Origin: Adiantum capillus-veneris
Lineage: Eukaryota; Streptophyta; Polypodiopsida; Polypodiales; Pteridaceae
Length of the DNA stretch: 64,000 nucleotides
Assembly: GCA_014529385.2 (NCBI GenBank)
Contig: CM043955.1
Coordinates: 147,847,140 to 147,911,139, forward strand
Direction: 5' to 3'
The translations under genes and the position numbers were made by a program. Positions within the stretch are counted from its first letter, which is position 1, and each line of letters starts with the position of its first letter. Positions 11,541 to 22,161 of the stretch are shown in pieces. The notes below the pieces were generated by a model that did no database searches, was not told where the DNA came from, and worked only from the letters and a program-made list of their open reading frames with translations.

Positions 11541-11899
11541 TCCCCCCTTCTTGAAAGAGAGTAATCGTCCGCGATTACAACATATTTGCAAAACAACTCA
11601 AGTTAGCTCAAAAACTTTTCAGGGACATTCCAAGGGACAATCAGTTTGCTATTTTTTTTGTTAAGGAGTTGGCTTCTCCTTTCGTCCAGATCAGAACTCT
11701 TGATATTCTGGCGTAGTAAAATAAGCCATCACACCTAGACCGCACTTGTCTTTTACGGGTGTCTTGATGCACTAAAATTACATACCCACGCAATCTCATC
11801 CAATTAGGAATATTCACTGGTTGGCACATAACAATGCAACACAAATGCTCACATATACATGTTACAAGACATAGAAACATAAAGCCGCCGATGAGCACT

Positions 11900-12220
11900 C
11901 CTCCCGCATAACCTAAAAAGGTCCGGGCCGAGAGATATAGAGGTCTTTTACAACCAAACGCTCCCCAGACTGCAGCCTGCGCTGAGAGTAACCACTGCTC
12001 AGACTTCTTAATACTCCTCCCGCATAACCATCCACGTCCGGGCCGAGAGTCACAACAACAATTATTTCACAAGCATACAACCAAACGCTCCCCAGGCATC
12101 GACCTGCGTTGTTCGGAGGTTTTCTAGCATACAACGGAACGCTCCCCAGACATTGGCCTGAGTCGTTCCGAGGTTTTCAAGCTCCCTAGGCATCGGCCTG
12201 CGTCGTTCCGAGGTTCAAAC
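11900..12220. repeat. Imperfect tandem repeats in the family B internal region
   Basis: The phrase CGCTCCCCAG, then a short spacer with CCTGCG and GTTCCGAGGTTTTC, recurs about four times at roughly 45-55 bp spacing. GGTCCGGGCCGAGAG and CGTCCGGGCCGAGAG form a second repeated phrase (near 11917 and 12031). Function unknown; it lies in the 3' part of the internal region of a minus-strand element. Confidence 0.65.
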
Positions 12221-13096
12221 AATACCAAAACAATATTTCTCACTTCTCCATCCGGGAGTAAAATCACCAATCAATGAAACCACTATTAAAACCAGAGTCA
12301 AACATTTCAAATCGGCACCAAAACAGGTTCAAAACAGATACCATCCATTTCAAACAAACTCCAACAAGATCACCAAACAAGTTCTCAAACTGATTTCAAA
12401 CTTAAAAAGCAATCTCGACATTAGTCGAGCTCGAAAAGTCAACTGACTTTCCATCCTGAAACCTGCACCAAAAATTAGAATTAGGTTCATTCTATAAGGT
12501 CGTAACTGAGCACAACATGGTCCATCAACTCTTGGACAGACAGTGTTTTCTTTGGCGGCGATGGTAGTCCCAAGATAGCAATCGCACTGGACCTCCAAGG
12601 TTATCTGCTCGTGAAGAGACATCTACTGAGAGATGTCAAGAAATTTCAAGTTATAATCTGCTAGGGTTTCCATGGCAAGCATTTCAAGATACCCCATTCT
12701 GCTAGAAGTTGCACTCCGAAGGAAGATGTCAGAAACCATATAACTTCGGGCAAAAATTTTCTTGAAAGCTTGCCAAGTCCTTGGAAGTGTGCGGCTTGGT
12801 AGCTATAGACACCAACATCTGCATGGCACTGCTTTTGAGAAAAACAGTGACTCGAAACAAATCTTGGATCCTTCTCTTGCAAGTGATCTTTTTGGCTTAT
12901 GCCCCGTAAGACATGAGCGGTGAAGATGGGAGTGCGCCGGATGCGCGATGTATGAAGGGTGGGAGTGGCTAATAAGTCCGGGGACAGGACCCGAAGATAC
13001 TTCAAACAAAATTCCATTAGTTTCTAGTTTTCTTTGTCTGCTCGTTGGTAGGACCAGTATGCTTTTAGAAAAGCACACGTCTGATGCTCTGATACC

Positions 13097-13885
13097 AAGA
13101 CGAGCACCACGTGCCAATAGAAAAGAACAGATTGAACAGACTTTTAGCACTTCAATAACACCTGAACTGAAAGAGAGAGACGACACGCGATGCGGAGTGG
13201 CGGAATTCCACCCCAAAGAGTATTGGTCCCAAACCTTGGCGCCCCTTTCGGTATTTCTTTATATTGTAACTCCAAATTCTGGACCTTCTCCAGGAAGCAT
13301 GCCAAAGAATGCGCCCTTAGCACATATTTAAAGGCCCTTGGCCTATGAAAAGCAGTTTACATGAAAAGCCTTCGACCTCAAAAGCTTTTGGTCCAAAAGC
13401 AATGCCAAAAAGCTACCAGCGTAAATCATGGAATTCCGTACAACTACCATGTCAGCAGTCAGCGCAAAACGCGGAAATTTGAAAAGCAGTTTACATGAAA
13501 AGCCTTCAAACTCAAAAGCTTTTGGTCCAAAAGCAATGCCAAAAAGTTGCCAACGTAAATCAAAGAAATTCCGTACAACTGCCATGTCAGCAGTCAGCGC
13601 AAAACGAGGAAATTTGTACAGTGCCACATCATCATGTCAGAGAAAAATCTGGAGCGTCCGTACAGCTACCACGTCATTAGCTTTTGCATAATTCTTGGTG
13701 TGTGCGCGTGGGTCCTGCTTTTTAATTCCTTTATGTAAATGGGGCCCCATCGGACGGGGTCACATAAGTTGGTAGGACTTCTTCTTCTGCTGTTGCTTGT
13801 TCTTCGTAAGGTTTAGGCCCCTCGGCCGGTGATCTACACAGTGGCTCCATTTTTCAGGGCTTTGACACGTCAGCAATTTGTGACA
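13097..13885 (-). repeat. 5' LTR of the minus-strand family B element
   Basis: Longer than its partner LTR because a segment of about 130-140 bp (AAAAGCAGTTTACATGAAAAGCC onward) is present twice in tandem, near 13351-13480 and 13487-13617. The shared GGCGCC block is at 13236-13264. The segment next to the primer site is slightly shortened. Confidence 0.75.
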
Positions 13886-13890
13886 CATTT

Positions 13891-14072
13891 CTTTAGTGAC
13901 TTGACAACAGTTTGTGATAGTCATTTAGGTATTAGACCCTAACAAATGCGACATCATCACTCACATCAGAGACAAATTCGGGACCAACGAAGATGCTATA
14001 GTGGAATGAGCCTCGTCAATAAATTCAACGATAAATGAAGACAATCAGCCCATCGGCAATCAATCAACAACC
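13891..14072. other. Unassigned spacer
   Basis: It begins with CTTTAGTGACTTGACAACAG, resembling the family B LTR edge at 10830-10850, then becomes unrecognised sequence up to the palindrome. No ORF or repeat is apparent. Confidence 0.4.
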
Positions 14073-15246
14073 GTCCAGCTGTCATGGATGCTTGAGAGTC
14101 AATCTTCTCGAGTCTCCTACAAGAAATCACTAGAAGCTTCCAGAAGTTTCTAGAGTCTTCTAGAAGAATAGTGTGGAAGATTCTAGAAGATTGAGGAAAG
14201 TGCTAGAAGGTTCTAGAGGATGGCTTGCATCATCACTTATGTCATTGTGTACATCATTGCTTCTGTCATCGCCTGCATCATCACCTATGTCATCATCTGC
14301 ATCATCACTAGAAGGCACTAGAAGAATCTAGAAGGATCCAAAAATTCTAGAAGATTCTAACCTCCTCAAGTAACCTCCTCAAGCACTACTATAAATAGGG
14401 GTCTTGGGCTACAAACCCTTCAGTCTTGCCAACACCAGTTGTGAAACTCATGCAAGGTACGTCCTCTCCTAGTTCTTGTCTAGTTATCAAGTCTTGTTTT
14501 TCTAATTAGTCTTCTTAACACAAGTTGTGAGGCTATTGTGAGCACCTCTTCTCTCGTTCTCTTCTAGCTTGAGACGCGCTCATAATAGTTCACAAGAACT
14601 TGAGACTTGATTATAGACTTAATCTAATTGATTACAAGACTTGATACTTGATAAAGAAAACTTGATACAAGACTTGATACTTGATTAAGGAAACTTGATA
14701 CAAGACTGAGTACAAGATAAGGCCTCTGATTGCAAGGACAAGACTCGAACACAAGACAAGAGCTAGAAGAGGGCTTACCTCACACGAGCCTCACAACTTG
14801 TGTTAAGAAGACTAATTAGAAAAACAAGACTTGATAATAAGACAAGAACTAGGAGAGGATGTACCTCACATGAGTTTCACAACTGGTGTTGGCAAGATTG
14901 AAGGGCTTGTAGACCAAGACCCCTATTTAGACTAGTGCTTAAGGAGGTTACTTGAGAAACTTTCTAGGTTGTTCTTGAGGAGGTTAGAATCTTCTAGAAT
15001 CTTTTGGATCCTTCTAGATTCTTCTAGAGCCTTCTAGTGGTGATGCAAACAATGACATAGACAATGATGTAGGCGATGACATAAGCGATGATGTACGAAA
15101 TGATATAAGTGATGATGCAAGCCATCTTCTAGAATCTTCCACACCATTCTTCTAGAAGACTCTAGAAACTTCTGGAAGCTTCTAGTGTTTTCTTGTAGGA
15201 GACTCGAGAAGACTGACTCTAAGCATCCATGGCACCAGCCTCCACG
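14073..15246. repeat. Large near-palindrome (two ~500-bp inverted arms)
   Basis: The left arm (about 14073-14590) reads as the reverse complement of the right arm (about 14745-15246): ATGGATGCTT..GAGTC, CTCGAGTCTCCTACAAGAAA, CTAGAAGCTTCCAGAAGTTTC and TTCTAATTAGTCTTCTTAAC all recur inverted. The loop of about 150 bp is rich in AAGACTTGATAC. Each arm has CATCATCACTTATGTCAT-type short repeats and TTCTAGAAGATT runs. The left arm has CTATAAATAGGGGTC (about 14390-14405), a TATA-box-like site, and the right arm holds a weaker inverted version. No ORF. It may be two LTR-like units in opposite orientation, or a foldback repeat. Confidence 0.8.
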
Positions 15247-15296
15247 GACACTTCTCAACAATGCCAGAGGACGGGCACTAAAATCGAAAGGGGGAA

Positions 15297-15497
15297 TGTT
15301 AACTGAGCCGACGTCAGTTAATAGAAGCTGCTAAAGACCCAAGCCTTATGAATGCACATTGAAGATGAATACGGAGAAGCAGTAAAGATTGGAGTTACAC
15401 GTTTTTTACATTTTCCCAAAATCGCCATGTATTGTAATTTCCCGATTTATTTTAAGCCGTTGTAATATTTGTAATGTGTTACGGGCTCAATGGGAGT
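15297..15497 (+). repeat. Family E LTR, left part only
   Basis: TGTTAACTGAGCCGACGTCAGTTAA begins right after a purine tract (GAAAGGGGGAA, about 15286-15296). It matches the left half of the LTR at 18876-19256 and then joins gypsy gag sequence. The purine tract implies that a 3' internal end lies to its left. Confidence 0.7.
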
Positions 15498-16864
15498 TCC
15501 AAACGTGCCCATGTTGCACTCAATTCCCTATGATAATTAGGAGTGTTGGAAAAGCTAAAACCATACAAGGAAGGTGTTGAAACTGTGAAGTTTGATACCT
15601 TCAGTGGATTTGAGGATAAGACGAAGGCTCTTACTTTCCTCCAACAGTTTTATACGGCTTATGCAGGGGAAAATTTTACAAGGGCCTCCAAGATTAGGAA
15701 AGCTGCCACCTTCTTGAAAGAAAATGCATGTTCATGGTGGAGGACACTGTTGATGCAAGGACAGGCACCCGCCACATGAGTTTCTTCAAGAAAATGTTTG
15801 CATCTGCATGGCTGTCAAATGAGCCGATGTCATGACGGATTGGCATCAACTCAATGCGGCTTCTTGCAAAAGCTTAGAGGAGTACAATCGGAAGTTCCAT
15901 AAAGCGTTGCTCTAAGTAACTTCCTACAGGTTTGTGCCATTGACAGAGCATATTGAGAAGTATTGTTGTGGGCTGCCTAAAGGGCTTAGAAACTATTGTA
16001 CACAGAACAGAGTGGCGACCCTTACTCAGCTTATGGAAGTTGCCAACACTGGTCACGCCTTATTGAAGGGAGAAGACAGTGGGTTCCATGGCAACGTGAA
16101 AAGGGGCCAGCCCAACAAAAATTCAGCAAAGAAGCCCTTTGAGAAAGCGATTCCTGAAGCGTCCGAGGGGTCAGAAAAGGCAAAGAAAGCTAAAGACTTA
16201 GCCGAGACGTCTGCTGAGCAGACAAAAAAACAGAAAAGAAAGCCTTTTGTGTGCAAGTCGTTCGAAGAGAAGAAGGCTTCAATGGTTGAGAACAAATGTT
16301 TTATTTGTGAGGAGACTGGTCATTTTGCTACAGATTGTCCATAGGAAAAGAGACCAGCTGACTTAGAGGAGAAAGAGGACAAGAAAGGAAGAAGCCCAAA
16401 CCCACGACACGTTTAGTACCAGACCTGGTGGGTGATAGGCCGAACTCGAATGCCAGGAAGTTATGCAGAGCCTGGGGTAAAGTTAGGGATCAGACAACAC
16501 TTATTTTCTTTGATCCAGGTGTTGTGGCAAACTTTATCTCATAAGAGTTGGCTGTCAAATTGGGCATCAAAGCTGAAGAGATGGGATACACAGCAGAGGC
16601 AGGTCTGGCATGTCTTGGCCACTCAGAGTATGTTACTCCGATCATTGAAAAGCTGCGTCTGCATATCCGATCGTATGTGGACACAGAGGAATTTTACATC
16701 ATGCCACTGGAAGGGTAATGCGTTGTTGGGAAAAAGATGGAGTGCTGGATGCCTTCAACAAAAAGATCACCATGCAGCATAGGGGCAAAACCCACATCCT
16801 CTATGTAGAGCTTAGAGGGGAGTATGTCCCTATTGTGTCAGCTTTGGCTATCACTTCTGTAGAC
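15498..16864 (+). mobile_element. Chromovirus gag and protease remnant
   Basis: The gag core is recognisable (VKFDTFSGFEDKTKALTF, ASKIRKAATFLKENA), then a basic linker and a CCHC zinc knuckle CFICEETGHFATDC (about 16297-16338). Near 16500-16680 lies an aspartic-protease-like phrase with FDPGVVANFIS and SYVDTEEFYIMPLEG. It closely resembles the gag at 5500-6060, so the two come from related elements. No complete reading frame is present; it is a broken fossil with several breaks, cut on the right by the LTR at 16865. Confidence 0.8.
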
Positions 16865-17353
16865 TGTAACGGCAACAGCCGAGGGGCCTAAAACCCTAAA
16901 GATCAAAAGCTTGAACTCTGAAGAGGATTTCCGTAAAATGCGTTGACATGGCAGTCCGTATGGACGATGACGTGGCAAGACAATACGGATTTTCCGCGTT
17001 TTGCATTGTTGGTGCCACGTGGCAGGCTCTACAGATTTTCGCAACTTACGCTAGCTGATTTCAACGCTATCTTTTGGGAGTAGATGCTTTTTGGGTTTAG
17101 TGCTTTTGAGAAAATTGCTTTTGGGGCTCTGCTATTGGGAAACCCTTGTACTGTTAATTAAAGAGCCCCTAGGGCCTAAGTCCAAAGAGCAACTGGACGC
17201 AGAGTCTGAGAGTAGAGGACCCTCAGGAGTTGTATTGTTGCGACTTGTTAAATAATAAAGAAATACCAAAAAGGGCGCCGGTCTATTGGGCCAGTGCTTC
17301 TGGGCACGGACCTCCGCCGTGCCGTGTCTCTCTCTCTCTCTCTCTCTCTCTCC

Positions 17354-18551
17354 CCCCCCACTAGTGGTTGAGGCGCTCACCAGGTCTGTCTCCTTCATAC
17401 ACCGCATGTGGTAACTTCCAGAGACAAATATGCCCGCCTTGCACTTGAGTCCTCTCAACAGTTATCCATGCAGGGAGATAACCAGCATGATGGTATGGGG
17501 AGATGACATCATGGTTTCAGGCGCATGGGTTCAGCATAGATAGATTGCCTCCATTCCAGTACTCACTAGATGCGCCCTCTCTGACTCTTACACAATCCGA
17601 GATCAACAGGCTCATCCGCCAGAACTTGACTCAGCTAGACACCAAGAGGACACGGATACAACCAACACAGAAGCTGGGCACGAAGATGGCTTTCTACAGA
17701 GAGCATCTCCTCCAGCTTATGGAGCTTACGAGGCCCAGATACATGGACACCCACTTGTCCCATGGGGTATGTGCTATTGGCCAGATACGCACATCTTCAC
17801 ACCAACTACGGATCGAGACTGGGAGGTACAATGGAGTACCAGCAGAGGCCAGGACATGCCCCCTATGTGACATCGAGCCTGAGATAGAGTTGCACTACAC
17901 ATGCCACTGCCCCTTCTACTACGAGATACGAGGCCGCTTCCATTGCTTGTTCAGAGACGGCTTTGGACCATTCTCTAGAGTCATGCGGTGCGAGGATCAG
18001 AGATGCTTGGGTTTGTTTTTGCTCGAGTTGCGCAGACACAGAGAGAGCCTGATGAGAGGAGAGGCTAGCCAGTCTCAGAGACAGATCATAGACTTCTTTA
18101 GAGCTGCCACTGGACACCCAAAGGAGTTACTACCACAGCAGAGCGCATTGCCTCACGCCAGAGGCACACTGATCGACCGAGCGATTGAGCTGGGGAGAAT
18201 CAAACGCCCACGACTGCGGAGGACTACACAGCATCGACGGAGGCTGCATCAGAGGATTCGGATCACTTTGGCTCGACATGCACGACGCCCGGTCAGACTC
18301 CTGACCATGGAGGAGATTGATGAGATCCGCCAGCGATCGATGCTAAATCTCTTGTGATCTAGCTATCCCAGCTAGCTGCTTAGCTGCTTAGTTCACACCT
18401 AGCAGTTTAGGATTCCATAGTATTTTATTTTGTCATTCTGTCATTTTGTCATCTTGTTACTCTGACTTTGTATCAGATCCACCACATTGTAACTTTCTGG
18501 TCTCATAGGTCACTTTGGCTTTTTGAAGACGTTAATATAACATTTCATTTC

Positions 18552-18552
<1 letters not shown>
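17354..18552 (+). mobile_element. 5'-truncated LINE fragment of a second lineage
   Basis: The fragment lies between two CT runs of the host LTR (17322-17352 and 18553-18612). It carries the end of a LINE ORF2 (17503-18357) and about 195 bp of 3' UTR ending in ATTTCATTTCATTTC. The CT tracts on both sides may be the expanded target duplication. It does not resemble the LINE at 53626-59349 in sequence. Confidence 0.7.
17503..18357 (+). pseudogene. LINE ORF2 C-terminal fragment with zinc-knuckle-like motif
   Basis: An open stretch of 284 codons whose first Met is probably internal to the original ORF2. It contains LRIETGRYNGVPAEARTCP and CPLCDIEPEIELHYTCHCPF, with Cys-x2-Cys and a His/Cys cluster, as in the zf-RVT-like C-terminal region of non-LTR retrotransposon proteins, where HFLLHCP-type phrases are common. 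The tail (about residues 190-284) is strongly basic (RRTTQHRRRLHQRIRI, RHARRPVR), consistent with nucleic-acid binding. The RT core is missing, so this is a 5'-truncated, non-mobile piece. The open frame over 850 bp suggests fairly recent insertion. Family assignment is from motif style only. Confidence 0.65.

Positions 18553-18612
<60 letters not shown>
18553..18612. repeat. (CT)n microsatellite
   Basis: About 30 uninterrupted CT units at the right edge of the LINE fragment. The host LTR has a shorter CT run at the left edge. Confidence 0.95.
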
Positions 18613-18615
<3 letters not shown>

Positions 18616-18689
18616 AAGTTCAGTGATTTCGTAGGTTCTATTCGTGTGTTGCTATTGATTTCTTACTTGGAGTATCCAAGCCCGTAACA

Positions 18690-18875
18690 ATCTGCCCCAA
18701 GTAGGAAATGTCGCCACTGAGTAAGGGCATGTATAACTTGCTAACAACTCTTTCTCATAGATCTGTGCAACCTGCTCTAGTTGAGAGAACATTTTACTCT
18801 CATAAGATATGACATGTCCTTCTACACGCATCAAAGTAAACCTCAAATTGTTTCTGCAAATCTGGTAGAATCAAC
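18690..18875 (-). mobile_element. Gypsy RNase H fragment, minus strand
   Basis: Read on the minus strand it encodes LPDLQKQFEVYFDA and then GHVISYESKMFSQLEQ and IYEKELLA, the start of a Ty3/gypsy RNase H domain. It parallels the plus-strand RNase H at 24298-24450. Both ends are cut by LTR sequence. A short broken fossil. Confidence 0.75.
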
Positions 18876-19256
18876 TGTTAACTAAGCCGACGTCAGTTAA
18901 CAAAAGCTGCTAAAGGCCCAAGCCTTACAAATGCACATTGAAGATGATTACAGAAAAGCAGTAAAGATTGGAGTTACACATTTTTCACAATTTTCCAAAA
19001 TGGCCATGTATAGTAAATTCCCTATTTATTTCAAGCCATTGTAATATTTGTAATGTGTTACGGGCTCAATGGGAGTTCCAAGCTATAAAGAATAGGTCAG
19101 TTAGTGTACCTAGGTTGCAGATTCAGTAAGTTGTGGAGCCCTAAAGGCCTTGGACGCCCGGACATTGCATATGTTTACCATAAGTATATAAGGCAGTGTG
19201 TAAATGGAATTAGGGTTCTCAGCCTCATTTGTTGAGACTGTGCACAATTGCTAACA
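18876..19256 (+). repeat. Family E LTR, complete
   Basis: 381 bp from TGTTAACTAAGCCGACGTCAGTTAAC to GCACAATTGCTAACA. The left end contains GTTAACTAAGCCGACGTCAGTTAAC, an inverted repeat around GACGTC. The flanks (TCAAC and GAAAA) do not match, so it is not a clean solo insertion. Confidence 0.7.
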
Positions 19257-20460
19257 GAAAATCCTTACTTTGGAAAGTTTCTTTTCACAAAAATCTAAGT
19301 AAACCTTCATGATACAAATGTCATCGTGCAACATTTTGAGCTTGCAATCAATCTGCTTATTTTAAACCGTAAAAAAGTCTTCCTCGTCAATTACCTTCTT
19401 ATTTGCAGTGCTGTTATCTAAGCTACAGAAACTGCAGACCTTCTCTCTCATTTCAAAAAGCTATATTCATGAGATAGTAAATAGAGCCCTGATTGAAGAT
19501 AGAAGAACACACCACGCTCAAGCTGCACTATGCGACTGATTAGAGCGGCATTATCCATGGTGCCATGATCCATAACTCGCATACCTGCCTTACCAAGAAA
19601 ATAAAACAGTGCACACTCATTAACATTAGCTTAAGGACTCTACCTCCAATATAAACACCTTCAACCAACAAAACCTTTAAGAACGTGGTCATGCACTATT
19701 GTATACACTTCAATGGCTTACCTAATTCTGTTACGAAAAGTAGTAGAGAGAGTCAAGGTTAATTTGCTAGAAAACCAAGAGCCTTAACTGCATACACTGC
19801 TTTTAAACAAACACAATGGGATGCAATTCCTTTATCCTGTACAAACTGCCAATGTTTTATCAGCCTGGTGTACGTGCTCTCACCTTTTTGAGGATACTGT
19901 AACCAAGTCTTTATCTTATTAGAAGGCTGTGCAGAAGGATACCATGGTTGTTCATGAGATGAAGCTGGATAATGATAAAAAAGTACCCTGCAAGGATCAG
20001 CTCAGTGGTCCATGATCAACTAGATGATGATCAACTAGCTTTCAAAGAAAACAGGTTTAAGGGTAATTCAAAGCCACACATAGTTCCTCAAAAGAGCCTG
20101 TGATCAATTCATACATATGGAGAGGGTATAATGAAGCAGATCTGGCATATTGGGACCAAATTCCTTTTTTCCTTTTAAACTGAAGCACTTCCTCAGGAAG
20201 TGATGTGCTGCCACACCCTCCGTGATCCTCCAGCCTGCAATTGCACACGCCCCCGCTGCGCTCAGACTTCCATAAATTGCTCCACGATGACACAGAGCCA
20301 TCTTGGCCGTTCTTTGCCGCTCGCACTGCCAGCACCGCCCTCTGCCGTCCTCATTCCTGTCTCACACACTCACCACTATCTTTATTGCTTGCATTCACAC
20401 GCTGTTAGGCACACATGCATCCTTACACACAAACATACGAGTCACAACACGAATGAAGGA
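19257..20460. other. Unassigned 1.2 kb, possibly host-derived
   Basis: No retroelement motif was recognised and base composition is more even than in the neighbouring LTRs. It holds the small minus-strand open frame listed separately. The right end (20250-20460) is C-rich with repeated CACACTCACCAC- and CACACAAACATAC-like phrases, possibly the 5' UTR of the LINE fragment that follows. Confidence 0.4.
19448..19582 (-). CDS. Possible terminal exon of unknown protein (45 codons)
   Basis: A minus-strand frame MRVMDHGTMDNAALISRIVQ..SFLK ends at a TGA (19450-19448). Just upstream on the minus strand lies TTTTATTTTCTTGGTAAGGCAG, which looks like a splice acceptor with a pyrimidine-biased tract, so this could be a last exon. 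I do not recognise the peptide. It has no low-complexity or retroelement signature and sits in the one stretch here that does not look retroelement-derived. Chance is a serious alternative at this length. Confidence 0.25.
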   Translation of the reverse strand: MRVMDHGTMDNAALISRIVQLERGVFFYLQSGLYLLSHEYSFLK

Positions 20461-20867
20461 TTCAGCCTCGCCATGGCAGAGGGACTCCGACGAAGCCCCC
20501 TCAACCCACCCCACTGAGTCCGCCATTCAACTTTGCTTTCGCCGGAGGAAGAAGAGAGTTTGGCAACTGATCTCTAGGCGACCTCAGTCATTTGCAAGAT
20601 TGCCGGCATACACTCCAGCAGAGGGGAAGTTTGAGACTTTGAGCAGGCTCACCTCCTTCTGGAGGTGGGCAAGATCATTGGTGTGCAAATTCTGAGCCGC
20701 GGATATTATCAGCTAGAGTTTGAGAGTCTAGACATGGCAGCCAAGGTGCTACAGATATGCTGATTGGCTTTAGGTGCCGCATCAATGGCTGCCAAGGCAG
20801 CAAGAATCCCCATGGGTCACAGAAGCACTCCGACGGTAATGTTTTCATTATTTAAGTAGATTCCGAA
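20461..20867 (+). pseudogene. L1-like LINE ORF1 N-terminal fragment
   Basis: Aligned with the ORF1 starting at 54110: AGAGGGACTCCGACGAAGCCCCC matches the ORF1 start region, and EVGKIIGVQILSRGYYQLEFE near 20655-20720 matches EVGKILDVQILGRGYYQIEFE. Reading frame is lost several times by small insertions and deletions and a stop follows the LEFESLDMAAKV segment. The CCHC knuckle and the rest are absent. It is a truncated LINE relic lying just left of the family B LTR at 20968. Confidence 0.75.
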
Positions 20868-20967
20868 CTAAGTGTTACGCTCTAAGGACCACTCACCTGA
20901 ATGAAGATTGGTTGTAAACTCTAGCTTGCCTTTCATCAATTTGTAGCCGACCGCGGCATGGTCCATA

Positions 20968-21589
20968 TGTCACAAACTGCTGACGTGTCAAGCCACTGAA
21001 GAACGGAGCCACTGTGCAGATCACTAGCCGAGGCGCCTAAATCCCAAGAAGCAGAAGCAATGGAAGAAGATGACGTGGCAAACTGTATGGAACTTCAAAT
21101 TTCGCGCTGGCTTGCCGACGTGGTAGACTGTATGGAATTCTATGTTTCACACTGACTGCTGACGTGGCAGACTGTACAGAATTCCGTGATTTGTGCTAGC
21201 ACGTGTTGTCGTGGCATTGTACGGATTTCTGTAATTTGCACTGGCAGCTTTTGGACAAGATGCTTTTGTACCAAATGCTTTTGAGTTTGAGGTTTTTCAT
21301 GTAACCTGCTTTTGGGCCTAGGGCCTTTAAATATGAGGCCATGGGCTCATTCTCTGGCATGCTTCTGGACGAAGGTGCAGAGGATGGAGTATCGGCTTGT
21401 ACTTTGATGATGCAATATAAAGAAATATTGAAAGGGGCGCCAAGGTTTGAGGCCAATACTCTCTGGGGTGGAATTCCACCACTCCCTGTCGCATGTCGTC
21501 TCTCTCTTTCAGTTCAACTGTTATTGAAGTGCTAAAAGTCTTTTCAGTCTGTTCTTTTTCTATTGGCACATGGTGCCCGTCTTGTGACA
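20968..21589 (+). repeat. Family B 5' LTR
   Basis: 622 bp from TGTCACAAACTGCTGACGTG to CCCGTCTTGTGACA, followed by GTGGAATCAGAGC, a tRNA-Met-type primer site with one difference. Four U3 modules of about 45 bp, each with a TGACGTGG-like core and ACTGTAYGGAATTYC, start near 21070, 21115, 21160 and 21207. The TATAAAGAAATATTGAAAGGGGCGCC block is at 21415-21441. Confidence 0.85.
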
Positions 21590-22161
21590 GTGGAATCAGA
21601 GCATCAGGCGTGTGCTTTTTTGAAAGCATACCTGTCCTACAAAAGAGCAGACAAAGCAAACCAGAGACCCCGGACTTATTAGCCACTCCCACCGTTACTT
21701 CATCGCGCATCAGGCGCGCTCCCGTCTTCACCGCTCATGTCTTACAGAGCATAAGCCAAAAAAATCACTTGCAAGAGAAGGATCCAAGATTTGTTTCCAG
21801 TCACTGTTTTTCTCAAAAGCAGTGTCATGCAGATGTTGATGCACACTCCAAGGACTTCGCAAGCTTTCAAGAAAATTTTTGCCCAAAGTTATATGGTTTC
21901 TGACATCTTCCTTCGGAGTGCAACTTCTAGCAGAGTCGGGTGTCCTGAAATGCTTGCCATGAAAACCCTAGCAGATTATAACTTAAAATTTCTCGACATC
22001 TCTCAGTAGGTGTCTCTTTTTCAGCTAAAAACCTTGGAGGTCCAGTGTATAGCCAGGTCTTGGGACTACCATCACTGCCACAGGAACATTGCTTGTCGAG
22101 GCTTGTTTCAACTATTCAAGAATTTGTGGATCATGCTGCAATCGGCTACGACCTTATGGAA
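21590..22161 (+). mobile_element. Family B leader and 5' internal sequence
   Basis: It starts with the primer site and matches the minus-strand leaders at 8286-8645 and 12660-13096 (CAAGAGAAGGATCCAAGATTTG, TTGCCATGAAAACCCTAGCAGATTATAA). A coding product was not identified. It ends at the family D LTR edge at 22162. Broken. Confidence 0.75.

Larger units (their letters stand above)
10868..13885 (-). mobile_element. Family B LTR element, minus strand, short internal region
   Basis: Two family B LTRs (10868-11540 as 3' LTR and 13097-13885 as 5' LTR) enclose only 1.56 kb. CATTT at 10863-10867 and 13886-13890 is a perfect 5-bp target duplication. On the minus strand a primer site (TTGGTATCAGAGC, about 13084-13096) follows the 5' LTR, and a purine tract with CTTTCAAGAAGGGGGG precedes the 3' LTR. 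The internal part holds a leader and a 3' region homologous to positions 1-445 reversed; RT, integrase and RNase H were not seen. It cannot be coding-competent. Confidence 0.85.
16865..18689 (+). repeat. Chromovirus-type LTR split by a LINE fragment
   Basis: LTR sequence runs from TGTAACGGCAACAGCCGAGG to about 17353 and resumes after the CT run at about 18613, ending CTTGGAGTATCCAAGCCCGTAACA, like the family A LTR end at 26362. The shared AATAAAGAAATACC..GGGCGCC block is at 17254-17280. TAGAC precedes it but ATCTG follows, so no target duplication is visible: one side has been replaced or recombined. Confidence 0.7.

Noticed and set aside
20200-20517. Cys/His-rich small protein (105 codons)
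   Set aside because: The frame crosses from unassigned sequence into the LINE ORF1 relic in a different frame; composition comes from CAC and TGC repeats.
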